A DNA stretch of 64,000 bases. It comes from Gammaproteobacteria bacterium (GTDB lineage: Bacteria; Pseudomonadota; Gammaproteobacteria; Pseudomonadales; Azotimanducaceae). The notes beneath the pieces were generated by a model. The model was not told the DNA's origin and ran no database searches. It saw nothing but the letters and a program-made list of their open reading frames with translations. Shown here one piece after another: positions 7,285-16,284 of this stretch. The stretch lies in NCBI GenBank assembly GCA_026708185.1, contig JAPOVK010000034.1, forward strand, positions 62,001 through 126,000, written 5' to 3'. The translations under genes and the position numbers were made by a program. Each line of letters starts with the position of its first letter. Positions within the stretch are counted from its first letter, which is position 1.

Positions 7285-10164
7285 CTAGCCCCCGAACCGA
7301 TAGCGCAGTTTCACCACGAGCAGGTCGACAATGGGCCGTGTCAGAGCGTCGTTCAGCATGTCGCCGAACGGGTCGTCGTCCTCGCTGAAGGCGTTGCTGC
7401 CCCGGGTATAGACCACGAACAGGTCCGACAAGGGTGCGATTTCCCAGCGATACCGGAACTGCGCGGTCAGCCGGTTGATGTTGAGGCGTGAGCCGTCCGA
7501 CGGATCCTCGTCGACCTGCACCAGGCGGCCACCTTCGCCGGTCGGTATGCGCCAGAACTCGCGCTCCTCGGCGCGGATGCCGGCCCACTGCATGGTCAGG
7601 CGTAGCTGTTGGCGCGCGGTCAGGAACAGATCCATCGCCAATTGCGGTTGCCAACCGGCGGCCTCGTAGGTCGCGAAGTCGCGGCCGCCTTGCCACAAGA
7701 GCCAGGACTTCTGGTCCGTGCGCGTCAGGTCGAAGTCGAGGGAGAAGCGGTCCATCGGCTTGTAGGTGAACCCCGCGCCGAAGCTCTGCATGGCGTCCTT
7801 GATCTCCTCCTGCATCCAACGCAACTGCACGCTCCACGCGAACGCCTTGCTGCTGTCCGTGCCGTAGCTCAGGTTCGCCATAGCACGGGGCCGGACTTTG
7901 AACGCGCCGTTGCCGCGGCTTTCGAGATCCTCCCACTGCGGCGTGAAGTAGTTCACCATGACGCGCAACTGGTTGCGGTTGTGGAACGTGAAGCTGTTGC
8001 CGACGAACGCGCCCGCCTGCACCACCTGGCCGGCCTCGTTGACGTAGCGCCCAATCGCCGCGTTGACCGACAGCCGGCGCAACCAGCCGAGGTCGGAGCG
8101 GGACATCCACAGAGCGTAGCGGCCGCCGATCTCGTCGTTGCGGCTCAAGAACCCGAGGTCGTTGATGTCGAGGGATCGATCCTGGTAGTCGAACGCCAGC
8201 ATGTGGGTCAAGCCTTGGCGCTGGGTGTATTGCATGTCGGTCCACAGACCGTAACCCGCCGTGCCGTCGACATCGCTCATCATCACCTGCACGTCATTGC
8301 GCCACTTGCCGTTGGCGCTCAAGTGGTGCGCATCGACGCCGTGCACTTGCGCGTTGACGGACGGGTGGTCGACGAGGGTGCCGAGGTAGCCGATCGACTG
8401 GCGGCCTGCGCCGGTACGCTCGTAGAGAACGCGCGCCACGCCGAAGTCGCGCCCAACACCGTGGACGGAGACCGGCGTGCCGTCGTCGCGCTCGCCCCGC
8501 AGCACCGGGTCGTCCTCGAGCGCGGTGAGCACGCCGTAGCGCACGGGGCCGTTCTCACCGGTCACCTTGGCAGCACCGAGCAACGTGGACGGCAACGACC
8601 GTTCATGGCCTTCGACGGTCACGTCGTCGGGCACCTCGATGCCGATGGCGGCACCGCCGATGCGGCGGGTATTGAGCAACGTCGACGGCGTGCTGAAGAA
8701 GGTGGACCGGGTGCGCCGCGCCCCGCTGCCGCCACTCGAACCACTGAAGACCCGCGAACGTGGCGAGGTCGTGAAGATCTCGCTGCCCTCCATGAAGAAC
8801 AGGCGCTTCTCCGGAAAGTAGGTCTCCCGGGCCGTCAGGTTCACGACCACGTCGTCCGACTCGACGGCACCGAAATCCGGACGTGCCGCTGCCGTGACCT
8901 GGAGATTCGACGACGGTCGCCAGAACACATCGAAGCCCGCGCTATGGGCTTCCTCGCCGCGAACGTTGTTCATCGTGGTGGCGGTATAGGGGAACAACGC
9001 CAACTGCTGCTTCGGCTGCACGCCCGGCAGGCGCATCTGCTGAAGCGCGGACATGAACCGCGCGCCGGTGAACGGCAGCGCCGGCCATCCCCACTGCTCG
9101 TCGATGTAGGCCACCTTGCGGCTGGTGTACATGCCCATCGCCCGGTCGCCGTCGCCGGGGGGCATGGTCATCATCGACCAAGGCAGGAACGCCTCCAAGC
9201 TCCAGCCGTCGTCGAGCTTGACGGTCGCGCTGTTCCACGGTCCGTCCCACTCACGCGTAAACGTGCGCTCCGGGGCAACCTTCCCGTCGAGGACGGAGCC
9301 GCCGAGATTGATGTTGAACCAGTAGCCGTAGCGTCCCTCGCCCGACGTGTCGAGCGTGATCCCCCATCCGTCGCGGTTGATATAGACGTCGCGCGACGAC
9401 AGACGCGCAATCAACGTGTCCGGCGGCTGCTCGTTCCAGACGCCGATGTAGAGCCCGCGATCAGTGTAGAGGTAACGGGCGACCGTGCGGAACCGCGTGC
9501 TCCCGAGCGTGTCGGGCGAGACCACGACCATGTTGTCGTAGCCCGGAACTTCGGCCCAGACCGCCTCGTCGAGGCGCCCGTCGAGTTCGATGTCCACCGT
9601 GTCGTAGCGCGGCACGACGATGGCTTCGCCATCGCCGGAGTCGGCGACCAGCCGGAGGCTATCACCGACGCCGATCGGCTGCGTCGGCCCGATCTCGGCG
9701 ACCAGCGGCGCCGCAGGTCCGCCAACAGGCAACGGCGAGGCCGGGCTGCGCACGGGTGCCGGCCTCGTGGCCGATGCCGGAGGCTCGGTTCGACGCGCGG
9801 GCGACGGATTCGGCAGGGCGATCGGCCCGCTGGTTGCCAACGCCGCCGCCCGTGGCGGTGTCGGCGCAGGAGCCTCGGCCCAGAACCACGCGTCGGCGTA
9901 GCCGGCGGCCTTGGCTCGCACGATCAGGGCACGAATGGCATCCGTCGACCGGCCTTGCCCCGCGATCACACGGATGTTGGTGACGCCACTCAATGCGACG
10001 CGCACAGTGCGCGCATCGGGCGCCAATTGGTCCGCAACGCGCTGCCGGAGGGCCTCGGCCAGCGCCGGGCTTGCGAAGCTGCCGAACACCGCAGCGTCCG
10101 CCCCGAAGCCATCGACCGCAGCAAGCGCCGCGACCCAAACCAACGCCGTCGCTAGCCGACGCAT
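7285..10164 (-). CDS. DUF5916 outer-membrane protein with SPOR-like and CBM9/DOMON-like domains
   Basis: 959 residues with a signal peptide (about 1-22). Residues 25-95 resemble a SPOR-type repeat (VFGSFASPALAEAL). A Pro/Ala-rich linker follows, then a carbohydrate-binding-family-9-like beta sandwich (about 180-370; DTVDIELDGRLDEAVWAEVPGYDNM, then RYGYWFNINLGGS). The rest is DUF5916 with ETYFPEKRLFFMEGSEIF and a beta-barrel-like tail ending LRYRFGG. Family members are surface or outer-membrane proteins of unknown function often near peptidases and hydrolases. GGGAG about 6 nt before ATG 10164 supports the start. First gene of the operon with the esterase and the receptor. Confidence 0.8.
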   Translation of the reverse strand: MRRLATALVWVAALAAVDGFGADAAVFGSFASPALAEALRQRVADQLAPDARTVRVALSGVTNIRVIAGQGRSTDAIRALIVRAKAAGYADAWFWAEAPAPTPPRAAALATSGPIALPNPSPARRTEPPASATRPAPVRSPASPLPVGGPAAPLVAEIGPTQPIGVGDSLRLVADSGDGEAIVVPRYDTVDIELDGRLDEAVWAEVPGYDNMVVVSPDTLGSTRFRTVARYLYTDRGLYIGVWNEQPPDTLIARLSSRDVYINRDGWGITLDTSGEGRYGYWFNINLGGSVLDGKVAPERTFTREWDGPWNSATVKLDDGWSLEAFLPWSMMTMPPGDGDRAMGMYTSRKVAYIDEQWGWPALPFTGARFMSALQQMRLPGVQPKQQLALFPYTATTMNNVRGEEAHSAGFDVFWRPSSNLQVTAAARPDFGAVESDDVVVNLTARETYFPEKRLFFMEGSEIFTTSPRSRVFSGSSGGSGARRTRSTFFSTPSTLLNTRRIGGAAIGIEVPDDVTVEGHERSLPSTLLGAAKVTGENGPVRYGVLTALEDDPVLRGERDDGTPVSVHGVGRDFGVARVLYERTGAGRQSIGYLGTLVDHPSVNAQVHGVDAHHLSANGKWRNDVQVMMSDVDGTAGYGLWTDMQYTQRQGLTHMLAFDYQDRSLDINDLGFLSRNDEIGGRYALWMSRSDLGWLRRLSVNAAIGRYVNEAGQVVQAGAFVGNSFTFHNRNQLRVMVNYFTPQWEDLESRGNGAFKVRPRAMANLSYGTDSSKAFAWSVQLRWMQEEIKDAMQSFGAGFTYKPMDRFSLDFDLTRTDQKSWLLWQGGRDFATYEAAGWQPQLAMDLFLTARQQLRLTMQWAGIRAEEREFWRIPTGEGGRLVQVDEDPSDGSRLNINRLTAQFRYRWEIAPLSDLFVVYTRGSNAFSEDDDPFGDMLNDALTRPIVDLLVVKLRYRFGG

Positions 10165-10312
10165 ACCAGCTCCCGGGGGAAAACCCGCGAGTATACCGCA
10201 ATCCCCCTAAGGGACGATCCGCGCGGCTGCGCCGATCCGCGTGCTCGGGCCTCCGGTTGAGCACCGGACGTCGCACTGCGCGGAGTGGCGGACGCGAACG
10301 GGAGTACCCGTC

Positions 10313-10344
10313 CGTGGACGTGGCGGACCTACCGGTCCGCGCGC
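10313..10344 (-). repeat. Dispersed hairpin repeat, copy 1 (3' of the acyl-CoA dehydrogenase gene)
   Basis: A 32-nt segment, read on the minus strand, matches 58113-58144 (plus strand) at 30 of 32 positions. It contains a perfect 7-bp stem GCGGACC/GGTCCGC with a 4-nt loop (10323-10340). It lies 15 nt after the stop of the acyl-CoA dehydrogenase gene and in the same orientation as that gene, just as the other copy lies 4 nt after a gene end. It could be a REP-like element or a terminator without a U-tract. Confidence 0.6.
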
Positions 10345-10359
10345 AGCGTCGCTTGGCTG

Positions 10360-11634
10360 TTAGCTGCGCCCGAAGTTCTCGTCGTACCTGCGCAGTTCCG
10401 CGCGCCCGACCACCAGGTGGTGCACTTCGTCCGGCCCGTCGGCGATCCGCAGTGTTCGCTGGCCCGTGTACATGCCGGCCAGCGGTGTCCACTGCGATAC
10501 GCCGCTTGCGCCGTGGATCTGGATCGCCTGGTCGATGATCTGGCAAGTCCGTTCCGGGATCATCGCCTTCACCATGTGCACCCAGACCCGCGCCTCCCGG
10601 TTGCCGAGGACATCCATCGCCTTCGCTGCCTTGAGGACCATGAGCCGCATGGCCTCGATCTCGATGCGGGCACGCGACACCAGTTCCAGGTTCTTGCCGA
10701 GCTGCACGAGCGGCTTGCCGAAGGCTTCCCGGGACATGCCGCGGCGCACCATCAGGTCCAGGGCGCGTTCCGCCTGCCCGACCGAGCGCATGCAGTGATG
10801 GATCCGTCCGGGACCGAGGCGGCCCTGCGAGATCTCGAAGCCTCGGCCCTCGCCGAGCAGCATGTTCTCCTTCGGCACGCGACAGTCGTTGAAACGCAAG
10901 TGCATGTGGCCGTGCGGCGCGTCGTCGTGACCGAAGACGGTCATGGGTTCGATGATCTCGACCCCCGGGTTGTCCCTCGGCACGAGAATCTGCGACTGCT
11001 GTCGGTGCGGCGCCGCATCGGGGTTGGTCTGCACCATGGTGATCATGATCTTGCAGCGGCTGTCGCCGGCGCCGGAGATGTAGAACTTCTCGCCGTTCAA
11101 GACCCACTCGTCGCCGTCGAGGCGCGCTTGTGTCGCGATCTGCTTGGCGTCGGAGGACGCCAGGTTGGGTTCGGTCATGGCGTAGGCCGACCTGATCTCG
11201 CCCGCGAGCAGGGGCTTCAGCCACCTCTCCTTCTGCTCGGCGGTGCCGTAGCGTTCGAGCACCTCCATGTTTCCGGTGTCGGGAGCGCTGCAGTTCAGGC
11301 ACTCCGACGCGATCGGGTTCTTGCCCAGCTCAGCGGCGATGTAGGCGTAATCCAGGTTCTTTAGGCCCTCGCCCGTGTCGGCGTCGGGGAGGAAGAAGTT
11401 CCACAAGCCGTTCGATTTCGCCTGATCCTTGAGCCCCCCGAGGATGTCCTCCTGCCGCGGCGAAAGGCTCCAGCGGTCACCGTGTTCGAAGGCAGCCTCG
11501 AAGTACGCCGGGGTTTGCGGTTCGACCTCCTCGTGGATGAATTTCTTGACGGCGGCGTAGAGCGGCTCGACCTCCTCGCTCATGACGAGGTTGTTCAGGT
11601 CGGCCTCCAGATCGGCTTGCACGGCTTCCGCCAT
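10360..11634 (-). CDS. Acyl-CoA dehydrogenase (ACAD10/11-like)
   Basis: 424 residues. Motifs are SAYAMTEPNLASSDA (FAD/substrate site), GEKFYISGAGDSRCKIMITM, RLGPGRIHHCMRSVGQAERAL and the C-terminal QIHGASGVSQWTPLA region with the nearby RIADGPDEVHH. This is the layout of FAD-dependent acyl-CoA dehydrogenases close to ACAD10/11, which oxidise acyl-CoA esters in the cytoplasm. The start ATG 11634 is preceded by GGGG about 6 nt upstream. It is divergent from the aroA-like gene across 134 bp. Substrate chain length cannot be read from the sequence. Confidence 0.9.
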   Translation of the reverse strand: MAEAVQADLEADLNNLVMSEEVEPLYAAVKKFIHEEVEPQTPAYFEAAFEHGDRWSLSPRQEDILGGLKDQAKSNGLWNFFLPDADTGEGLKNLDYAYIAAELGKNPIASECLNCSAPDTGNMEVLERYGTAEQKERWLKPLLAGEIRSAYAMTEPNLASSDAKQIATQARLDGDEWVLNGEKFYISGAGDSRCKIMITMVQTNPDAAPHRQQSQILVPRDNPGVEIIEPMTVFGHDDAPHGHMHLRFNDCRVPKENMLLGEGRGFEISQGRLGPGRIHHCMRSVGQAERALDLMVRRGMSREAFGKPLVQLGKNLELVSRARIEIEAMRLMVLKAAKAMDVLGNREARVWVHMVKAMIPERTCQIIDQAIQIHGASGVSQWTPLAGMYTGQRTLRIADGPDEVHHLVVGRAELRRYDENFGRS

Positions 11635-11768
11635 GGTCGGTCCCCTTGGATGTCTGCGTTGCGCGAAGCGGCGGATTGTAGCAGTTCAATCCACGCGCTC
11701 CGGTGTCCGCGGCGCGGTTCACCGTCCGGCCTGTCCTACTTAACCGATCGGCCATATTGGTAGGATTG

Positions 11769-13058
11769 ATGTCCCCAAGCCGACAAGCACGGGAAGTGAC
11801 CACGACGCGCCGCATCGATCGCGTCGAGGGGCCGTTCTCCCTCGACCTCGTCCTACCGGGAAGCAAGTCGATCGCTCTCCGGCACATCCTGATGTCGACT
11901 CTCGCGGTCGAGGCGACCCGACTCGAAGGTGTGCCCCGTTGCGACGACATCGACGCCATGCTCGACTGCGTCGCGAGACTCGGCACCTCGGTAGGACGCG
12001 ACGGCAAGACGGCGACGCTCCACCCGGCCGGCGGATCTTGCGGCCCGGTGCAGCTCGATCTCGGCATGAGCGGGGTCTCGTTGCGGCTGCTGCTGGCGCA
12101 CGCCGCGCTGCGCACGACGCGGACCACCTTCACCGGACATGCCCAACTTCACCACCGCCCCAACCGGGATCTCCTCGAATCGCTCGAGGAGATCGGCTGC
12201 ACGGTCGAGTCGGCGGAAGGATTCCTGCCGGTTTCCATCACGGGACCTGCGGTACCCGAGGCCCACGCCACCTTGCGAACCGACGTCACCAGCCAGTACC
12301 TGACGGCCCTCCTGCTCTCGGCCGCCGGTCTACCGCGCGGGCTCAGGATCCGGCTCCGTGGCGAGCGTGCAAGCGCCTCCTACATCGGCGTCACGGAGAC
12401 GGAGATGGCGCGGCGCGGCGCTCTCGTCCGCTGGATTGACGACGCCACGGTCTTCGTGCCGCCGGGACGGTACCGTGGCGGCCGGGTGGTCATCGAGGGC
12501 GACGCCTCGGCCGCCACCTACCACATGGCCCTGGCGACCCTGCATCGCGGCACGGTTTCCTTCTCGAATCTGGGCAACGACACCCGGCAAGGCGAGTTCG
12601 CCTTTGCGGACGTGTGTGAACGTGCGGGCGCGCGGATCGAACGCGCGCCCGAATCCGTGCGCGTCTCCGGCACGGGCCACCTCGAGTCCCTCGGCACGGT
12701 GGACTTCAGCAACATGCCCGACGCGGCCCCAACAGCTATGGCCATGGCGCCTTTCCTGCCGAATCCGACCCGCTTGACCGGGCTCGCGACGCTGCGCGTC
12801 AAGGAATGCGATCGCATTGCCGCCGGCACGGCGGAGCTGCGCAAGGTGGGCGTCCGGGTGGACGAATTCGACGATGCCATGACGATCTACCCGGCCGCGA
12901 ATCCGCACCCCGCCGACCTAGAAACCTACGAGGATCACCGCATGGCGATGGCGCTCTCGGTACTGGCGAGCCGGATCGGCGACTGCCGGATCCAGGGTGC
13001 CGATTGCGTGACCAAGACCTACGCCGACTACTGGGACGACTTCGGGCGGGTCTATTGA
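11769..13058 (+). CDS. aroA: 3-phosphoshikimate 1-carboxyvinyltransferase (EPSP synthase) homologue, divergent active site
   Basis: 429 residues with the six-fold EPSP-synthase pattern: LPGSKSIALRH (Lys33, Ser34, Arg38), TSQYLTALLLS, EGDASAATYHM, NMPDAAPTAMAM (catalytic Asp), RVKECDRI (catalytic Glu and Arg), DHRMAM and TKTYADY. These match the shikimate-3-phosphate and catalytic residues. Parts of the PEP site differ from Escherichia coli AroA: the NAGTAMRP loop is here MSGVSLRL (residues 100-107) and the position of Arg124 is Gln126. ATG 11769 is used; a GTG about 27 nt later is an alternative. No aro, ser or cmk genes are adjacent. It may be the housekeeping enzyme or a specialised paralogue. 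Its 3' end overlaps the next gene by 7 nt. Confidence 0.8.
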   Translation: MSPSRQAREVTTTRRIDRVEGPFSLDLVLPGSKSIALRHILMSTLAVEATRLEGVPRCDDIDAMLDCVARLGTSVGRDGKTATLHPAGGSCGPVQLDLGMSGVSLRLLLAHAALRTTRTTFTGHAQLHHRPNRDLLESLEEIGCTVESAEGFLPVSITGPAVPEAHATLRTDVTSQYLTALLLSAAGLPRGLRIRLRGERASASYIGVTETEMARRGALVRWIDDATVFVPPGRYRGGRVVIEGDASAATYHMALATLHRGTVSFSNLGNDTRQGEFAFADVCERAGARIERAPESVRVSGTGHLESLGTVDFSNMPDAAPTAMAMAPFLPNPTRLTGLATLRVKECDRIAAGTAELRKVGVRVDEFDDAMTIYPAANPHPADLETYEDHRMAMALSVLASRIGDCRIQGADCVTKTYADYWDDFGRVY

Positions 13059-13900
13059 GAGTTCTTGGTTGACACCCCCGCCCGGCGCCGTCGCGCCCGG
13101 AGCCACTGCGGCATCGGTCCGGCCACGTCGGTAGCCGGGTCGTAGACCAACTCCCCGTCCTCGACAAACGGGACGCCCTGCCCCCAGAGGTCGCCCTGCG
13201 TACTGCGGATTCGCTCCGCGCTGTACTGCGTGAGGTAGACGCGACGCCAACGGTCCGTGGTATTCGGACCGCTGCGGTGCAGGCTCGTGCTGGAGAACAC
13301 CGCGACGCTGCCCGCTGGCATCTCGATCAGTTCGCCAGGGTCGTCCCCCTCGTAGCCGACGAGGTCGTTCGTCCCCTCCTCGCGGCGGTGCGGGAAGACG
13401 GTGTTCCGGGATCCCACGCGGTCATGCGGCATGACCGAGATCGTGCCGTTGGACGCCGACATGTCGTCGAGGGCACACCAGCAGGTGAGATAGGGCCGGT
13501 GCTGATTGCCGGGGTCGTTGAACCGCACGTAGCCCGAGTCCTGGTGCCAAGCGAACTTCATGCCCTGTTCCGCACCCTTGACGACCCACTGTTCGTTGAA
13601 GAGATACACGGTTTCGCCGAGGAAGGCCGTGGTGATCGCTCGCATCGTCTCGCCGAACACGAACTGCGGCAGGTCCGCGCTGTCGCGGTAGCGGTTGCTG
13701 ATGAAGTAGCGCTTGCCGCGGTGGGTAATGCCGAACACGTCGGTGCCGCGCTCGGCGAGCCAAGCATCGGTTCGCTCGACGAAGACGGCGCATTCTCGCC
13801 GCAGCATGGCGAGATCCGCCGCACCGATCACGGACTCGAGGACGACATAGCCCTGCTGTGCGAAAGCGGTTCTCTCTGCTTCGCCAATCGCCCTCGTCAT
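13052..13900 (-). CDS. Phytanoyl-CoA dioxygenase (PhyH) family oxygenase
   Basis: 282 residues. A non-haem Fe(II)/2-oxoglutarate oxygenase of the PhyH group: the metal-binding HxD is in FAWHQDSGYVRF and the distal His in STSLHRSGPNTTDRWRRVYL, which also holds the 2-oxoglutarate-binding Arg. ATG 13900 is chosen because GAGG lies 8 nt upstream; a GTG at 13909 is possible. The gene converges on aroA with a 7-nt overlap and is divergent from the response regulator over about 96 bp. PhyH enzymes hydroxylate acyl-CoA or small molecules; the substrate is unknown. Confidence 0.85.
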   Translation of the reverse strand: MTRAIGEAERTAFAQQGYVVLESVIGAADLAMLRRECAVFVERTDAWLAERGTDVFGITHRGKRYFISNRYRDSADLPQFVFGETMRAITTAFLGETVYLFNEQWVVKGAEQGMKFAWHQDSGYVRFNDPGNQHRPYLTCWCALDDMSASNGTISVMPHDRVGSRNTVFPHRREEGTNDLVGYEGDDPGELIEMPAGSVAVFSSTSLHRSGPNTTDRWRRVYLTQYSAERIRSTQGDLWGQGVPFVEDGELVYDPATDVAGPMPQWLRARRRRAGVSTKNSQ

Positions 13901-13996
13901 CGATCCCACCTCACAATCAGGCCGCGGTCACGGAACGCCAAATAAGACGCCATCACCGCCGTCGAAGCAAGTTCTCTTGCGATAAGCTCGTCATCG

Positions 13997-14695
13997 ATGC
14001 GCACGATCCTGGTGGCCGACGACGACTCGCACATCCGCGATGTGATCTGCTTCGCGTTGCGGCGGGCCGGGTTCGACGTGATCGAAGCTGCAGACGGCCG
14101 GTCCACCTTGGCGGAATTCACGCGCCATCGACCGGACCTCGTGATCCTCGACATCCTCATGCCGGAGCTTACCGGTCTCGACGTCTGCCGGGCGATCCGC
14201 GACACGGCCGGAGCCAACCCGCCACAAAGCCGCAACGTGCCGATCCTCTTCCTGTCGTCCAAGGATGCCGAACCGGATCGCGTGGTCGGGCTCGAGGCGG
14301 GCGGCGACGACTACATCACGAAGCCTTTCAGCCCCCGCGAACTCGTGGCCCGCGTCAAGGCCCAGTTCCGGCGTGCGGACGCCCTTGCGGCGCCGGATGG
14401 CAACGAAATAGTCGCCGGGGCGTTGCAAATCGACCTCGACGCGCAGACGGCGACCGTGCACGGCCGCGCCGTGGACCTCACGCGTACGGAGTTCGGACTG
14501 CTGACGACCCTGGCACTGAAGCAAGGCAAGGTCTGCGACCGCGACGCCCTGATGGCGGGTGCCTACACGGGTCGCCGCGTGGTCAGCGACCGGACCATCG
14601 ACAGCCACATCCGTCGACTGCGGGCCAAGCTGCGCGACGGTGGCCTGGACCCCATCGAGACCGTGCACGGCGCCGGCTTCAAGCTGGCTACCTGA
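13997..14695 (+). CDS. OmpR/PhoB-family response regulator, orphan
   Basis: 232 residues: receiver domain (1-125) with acidic pocket Asp8-Asp10, phosphoacceptor Asp52 in LVILDILMPE and Lys in DDYITKPFSPREL, followed by a winged-helix domain (about 135-230; VDLTRTEFGLLTTLA, DRTIDSHIRRLRAKL, VHGAGFKL). The conserved Thr before the loop is replaced by Ser (FLSSKD), an allowed exchange. No histidine kinase is adjacent, so its partner is elsewhere. It is a DNA-binding transcription regulator; the target genes are not indicated. Confidence 0.9.
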   Translation: MRTILVADDDSHIRDVICFALRRAGFDVIEAADGRSTLAEFTRHRPDLVILDILMPELTGLDVCRAIRDTAGANPPQSRNVPILFLSSKDAEPDRVVGLEAGGDDYITKPFSPRELVARVKAQFRRADALAAPDGNEIVAGALQIDLDAQTATVHGRAVDLTRTEFGLLTTLALKQGKVCDRDALMAGAYTGRRVVSDRTIDSHIRRLRAKLRDGGLDPIETVHGAGFKLAT

Positions 14696-14704
14696 AGGGC
14701 TGGG

Positions 14705-15301
14705 TTACCGAGGGACCGGCAGCACATCGGACAACTCGGCGTGCCGGAAGCAACTCGTCACGTGGTCGTTGACCAGCCCGGCCGCCTGCATGAGTGCATA
14801 GCAGATCGTCGGACCGCAGAACTTGAACCCGCGTTTCTTGAGTGCCGCGCTCATGGCGCGCGACTGCGCGCTCTGCGCCGGGATCTCGTCGCTCGCGGCG
14901 TAGGCGTTCCGGACAGGGCGTCCGTCGACGAATCCCCAGAGGAATCCGCAGAGCGTTCGGCCCTCCGCCCCAAGGGACAGGACGGCTCGCGCATTGCCCA
15001 CCGTGGACTCGATCTTCGCGCGGTTACGCACGATGCGGGCGTCGTCGCAAAGCGCGGCCACGCGGCGAGCGTCGAAACGCGCAACTTGGTCGACATCGAA
15101 GCCGGCGAACGCGGCCCGGTACCCGTCGCGCTTCTTGAGGATCGTGACCCAGCTCAACCCGGCCTGTGCACCCTCCAACGTGAGCAACTCGAACAGGTGC
15201 CGGTCGTCGACACTCGGCACGCCCCACTCGGTGTCGTGGTACTCGATGAGCAGCGGGTCGTCGCCGCACCAGACGCAGCGACGAGGCTCGACACCAGGCA
15301 C
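14705..15301 (-). CDS. tag: DNA-3-methyladenine glycosylase I
   Basis: Removes 3-methyladenine from alkylated DNA. About 198 residues, close to Escherichia coli Tag across the length: RCVWCGDDPLLIEYHDTEWGVP, EGAQAGLSWVTILKKRDGYR, SAALKKRGFKFCGPTICYALMQA, and LVNDHVTSCF. The zinc ligands (N-terminal Cys and His, C-terminal His and Cys) and the substrate-pocket Trp/Glu are present. GTG 15301 is preceded by AGGGG at 6-nt spacing; TTG 15304 is less well placed. It follows the hydroxyacid dehydrogenase by 17 nt on the same strand and may be read from that transcript. Confidence 0.93.
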   Translation of the reverse strand: MPGVEPRRCVWCGDDPLLIEYHDTEWGVPSVDDRHLFELLTLEGAQAGLSWVTILKKRDGYRAAFAGFDVDQVARFDARRVAALCDDARIVRNRAKIESTVGNARAVLSLGAEGRTLCGFLWGFVDGRPVRNAYAASDEIPAQSAQSRAMSAALKKRGFKFCGPTICYALMQAAGLVNDHVTSCFRHAELSDVLPVPR

Positions 15302-15318
15302 CAAAGGCCCCTAAGCCG

Positions 15319-16284
15319 CTAGTAACCGAGCTCTTTGTCTATCACGCCCTCGAGGGGCTCGCCCCGGCGCAGACGTTCCAGGTTGCGGACAAATCGGTCG
15401 ATGTTGCGCCCCGCGCGGAACTGGCTAGCCCCGGCCGTATGGGGTGTCATCGCCACCTGTGGGAACGACCACAGCCGGCTGTCCGCAGGCAGCGGCTCAC
15501 GCGGGGCCACGTCGAGCGCCGCGCCACGAATCTCGCCGGACTGGAGCGCAAGCACCAGATCCTCCTCCACCATGACCTCGCCGCGGGTCACATTCACCAA
15601 GATGGCGTCCGTCTTCATCCTGCGGAACGCTGCGGCATCGAACTTGCCCCGGGTCTCCGGGGTCAACGGGCAGCAGATGGCGACCACGTCGGACGCGCCA
15701 AGCAGGTCGTCAAAGTCACCGGGTCCGTGCACGACGTCCACCTCGGGTGAAACCGGCACCGGGTCGCGGTCCAGCGCCATGACCGACATGCCGAATGCCG
15801 CCGCCCTGCGCGCCACGGCACGGCCCGTGCCGCCGAAACCGAATATGCCCATCGTGGCACCGGTCAACTCGATCTCCTTGGCCCGCATCGTTGGCCGATG
15901 GTTCCAGGCGTCGGGACCGAGATGCATCGCCGTTTTGAGCTGACGGGTCAGCATCAACAGCAGGCCGAAGGCGTGGTCGGCGAGGTGTTCGCCGACGAGA
16001 CCCTTCTCGCTGGTCAGCACGACGTCGCCTTTGCGGAACTCGTCGTACAGGTAGCCATCGACGCCCGATGCGATGGCATGCACCCAACGCAGTTTCTTGG
16101 CCGCGAGATACATCGACCGCGACACCCCGCCGAAGATCACGTCCGCATCCGCCGCCTCGGCGAGCGCCGTTTCCGTATCCGAAGCGACGACCACATCCGC
16201 CCCGCCACCGGCAACGCGGATTCGGTCCACGTCCACCGGATCCACGCTGCGCAGGGTCAGCCCAGGCACAATGAGAACCTTCAT
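15319..16284 (-). CDS. D-2-hydroxyacid dehydrogenase
   Basis: 321 residues. NAD(P)-dependent oxidoreductase of the D-isomer 2-hydroxyacid dehydrogenase family: nucleotide-binding GxGxxG-like GIFGFGGTGRAVARRA, ICCPLTPETRGKFD, LVNVTRGEVMVEEDL (catalytic Arg region) and the catalytic His in TPHTAG. It interconverts a 2-oxoacid and a D-2-hydroxyacid in the cytoplasm. ATG 16284 overlaps the upstream hydratase stop as ATGA, so the longer open frame to 16584 is not used. Last of a three-gene overlapping operon with a hydratase and a luciferase-like monooxygenase. Confidence 0.9.
   Translation of the reverse strand: MKVLIVPGLTLRSVDPVDVDRIRVAGGGADVVVASDTETALAEAADADVIFGGVSRSMYLAAKKLRWVHAIASGVDGYLYDEFRKGDVVLTSEKGLVGEHLADHAFGLLLMLTRQLKTAMHLGPDAWNHRPTMRAKEIELTGATMGIFGFGGTGRAVARRAAAFGMSVMALDRDPVPVSPEVDVVHGPGDFDDLLGASDVVAICCPLTPETRGKFDAAAFRRMKTDAILVNVTRGEVMVEEDLVLALQSGEIRGAALDVAPREPLPADSRLWSFPQVAMTPHTAGASQFRAGRNIDRFVRNLERLRRGEPLEGVIDKELGY

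Noticed and set aside
7609-10155. 848-codon plus-strand open frame opposite the DUF5916 gene
   Set aside because: Antisense shadow in high-GC DNA: composition is Arg/Ala/Val/His-rich without domains, whereas the minus strand gives a coherent DUF5916 protein.
10345-10360. Rho-independent terminator after the acyl-CoA dehydrogenase gene
   Set aside because: The hairpin there belongs to the repeated element and is not followed by a T-run, so it is listed as a repeat only.
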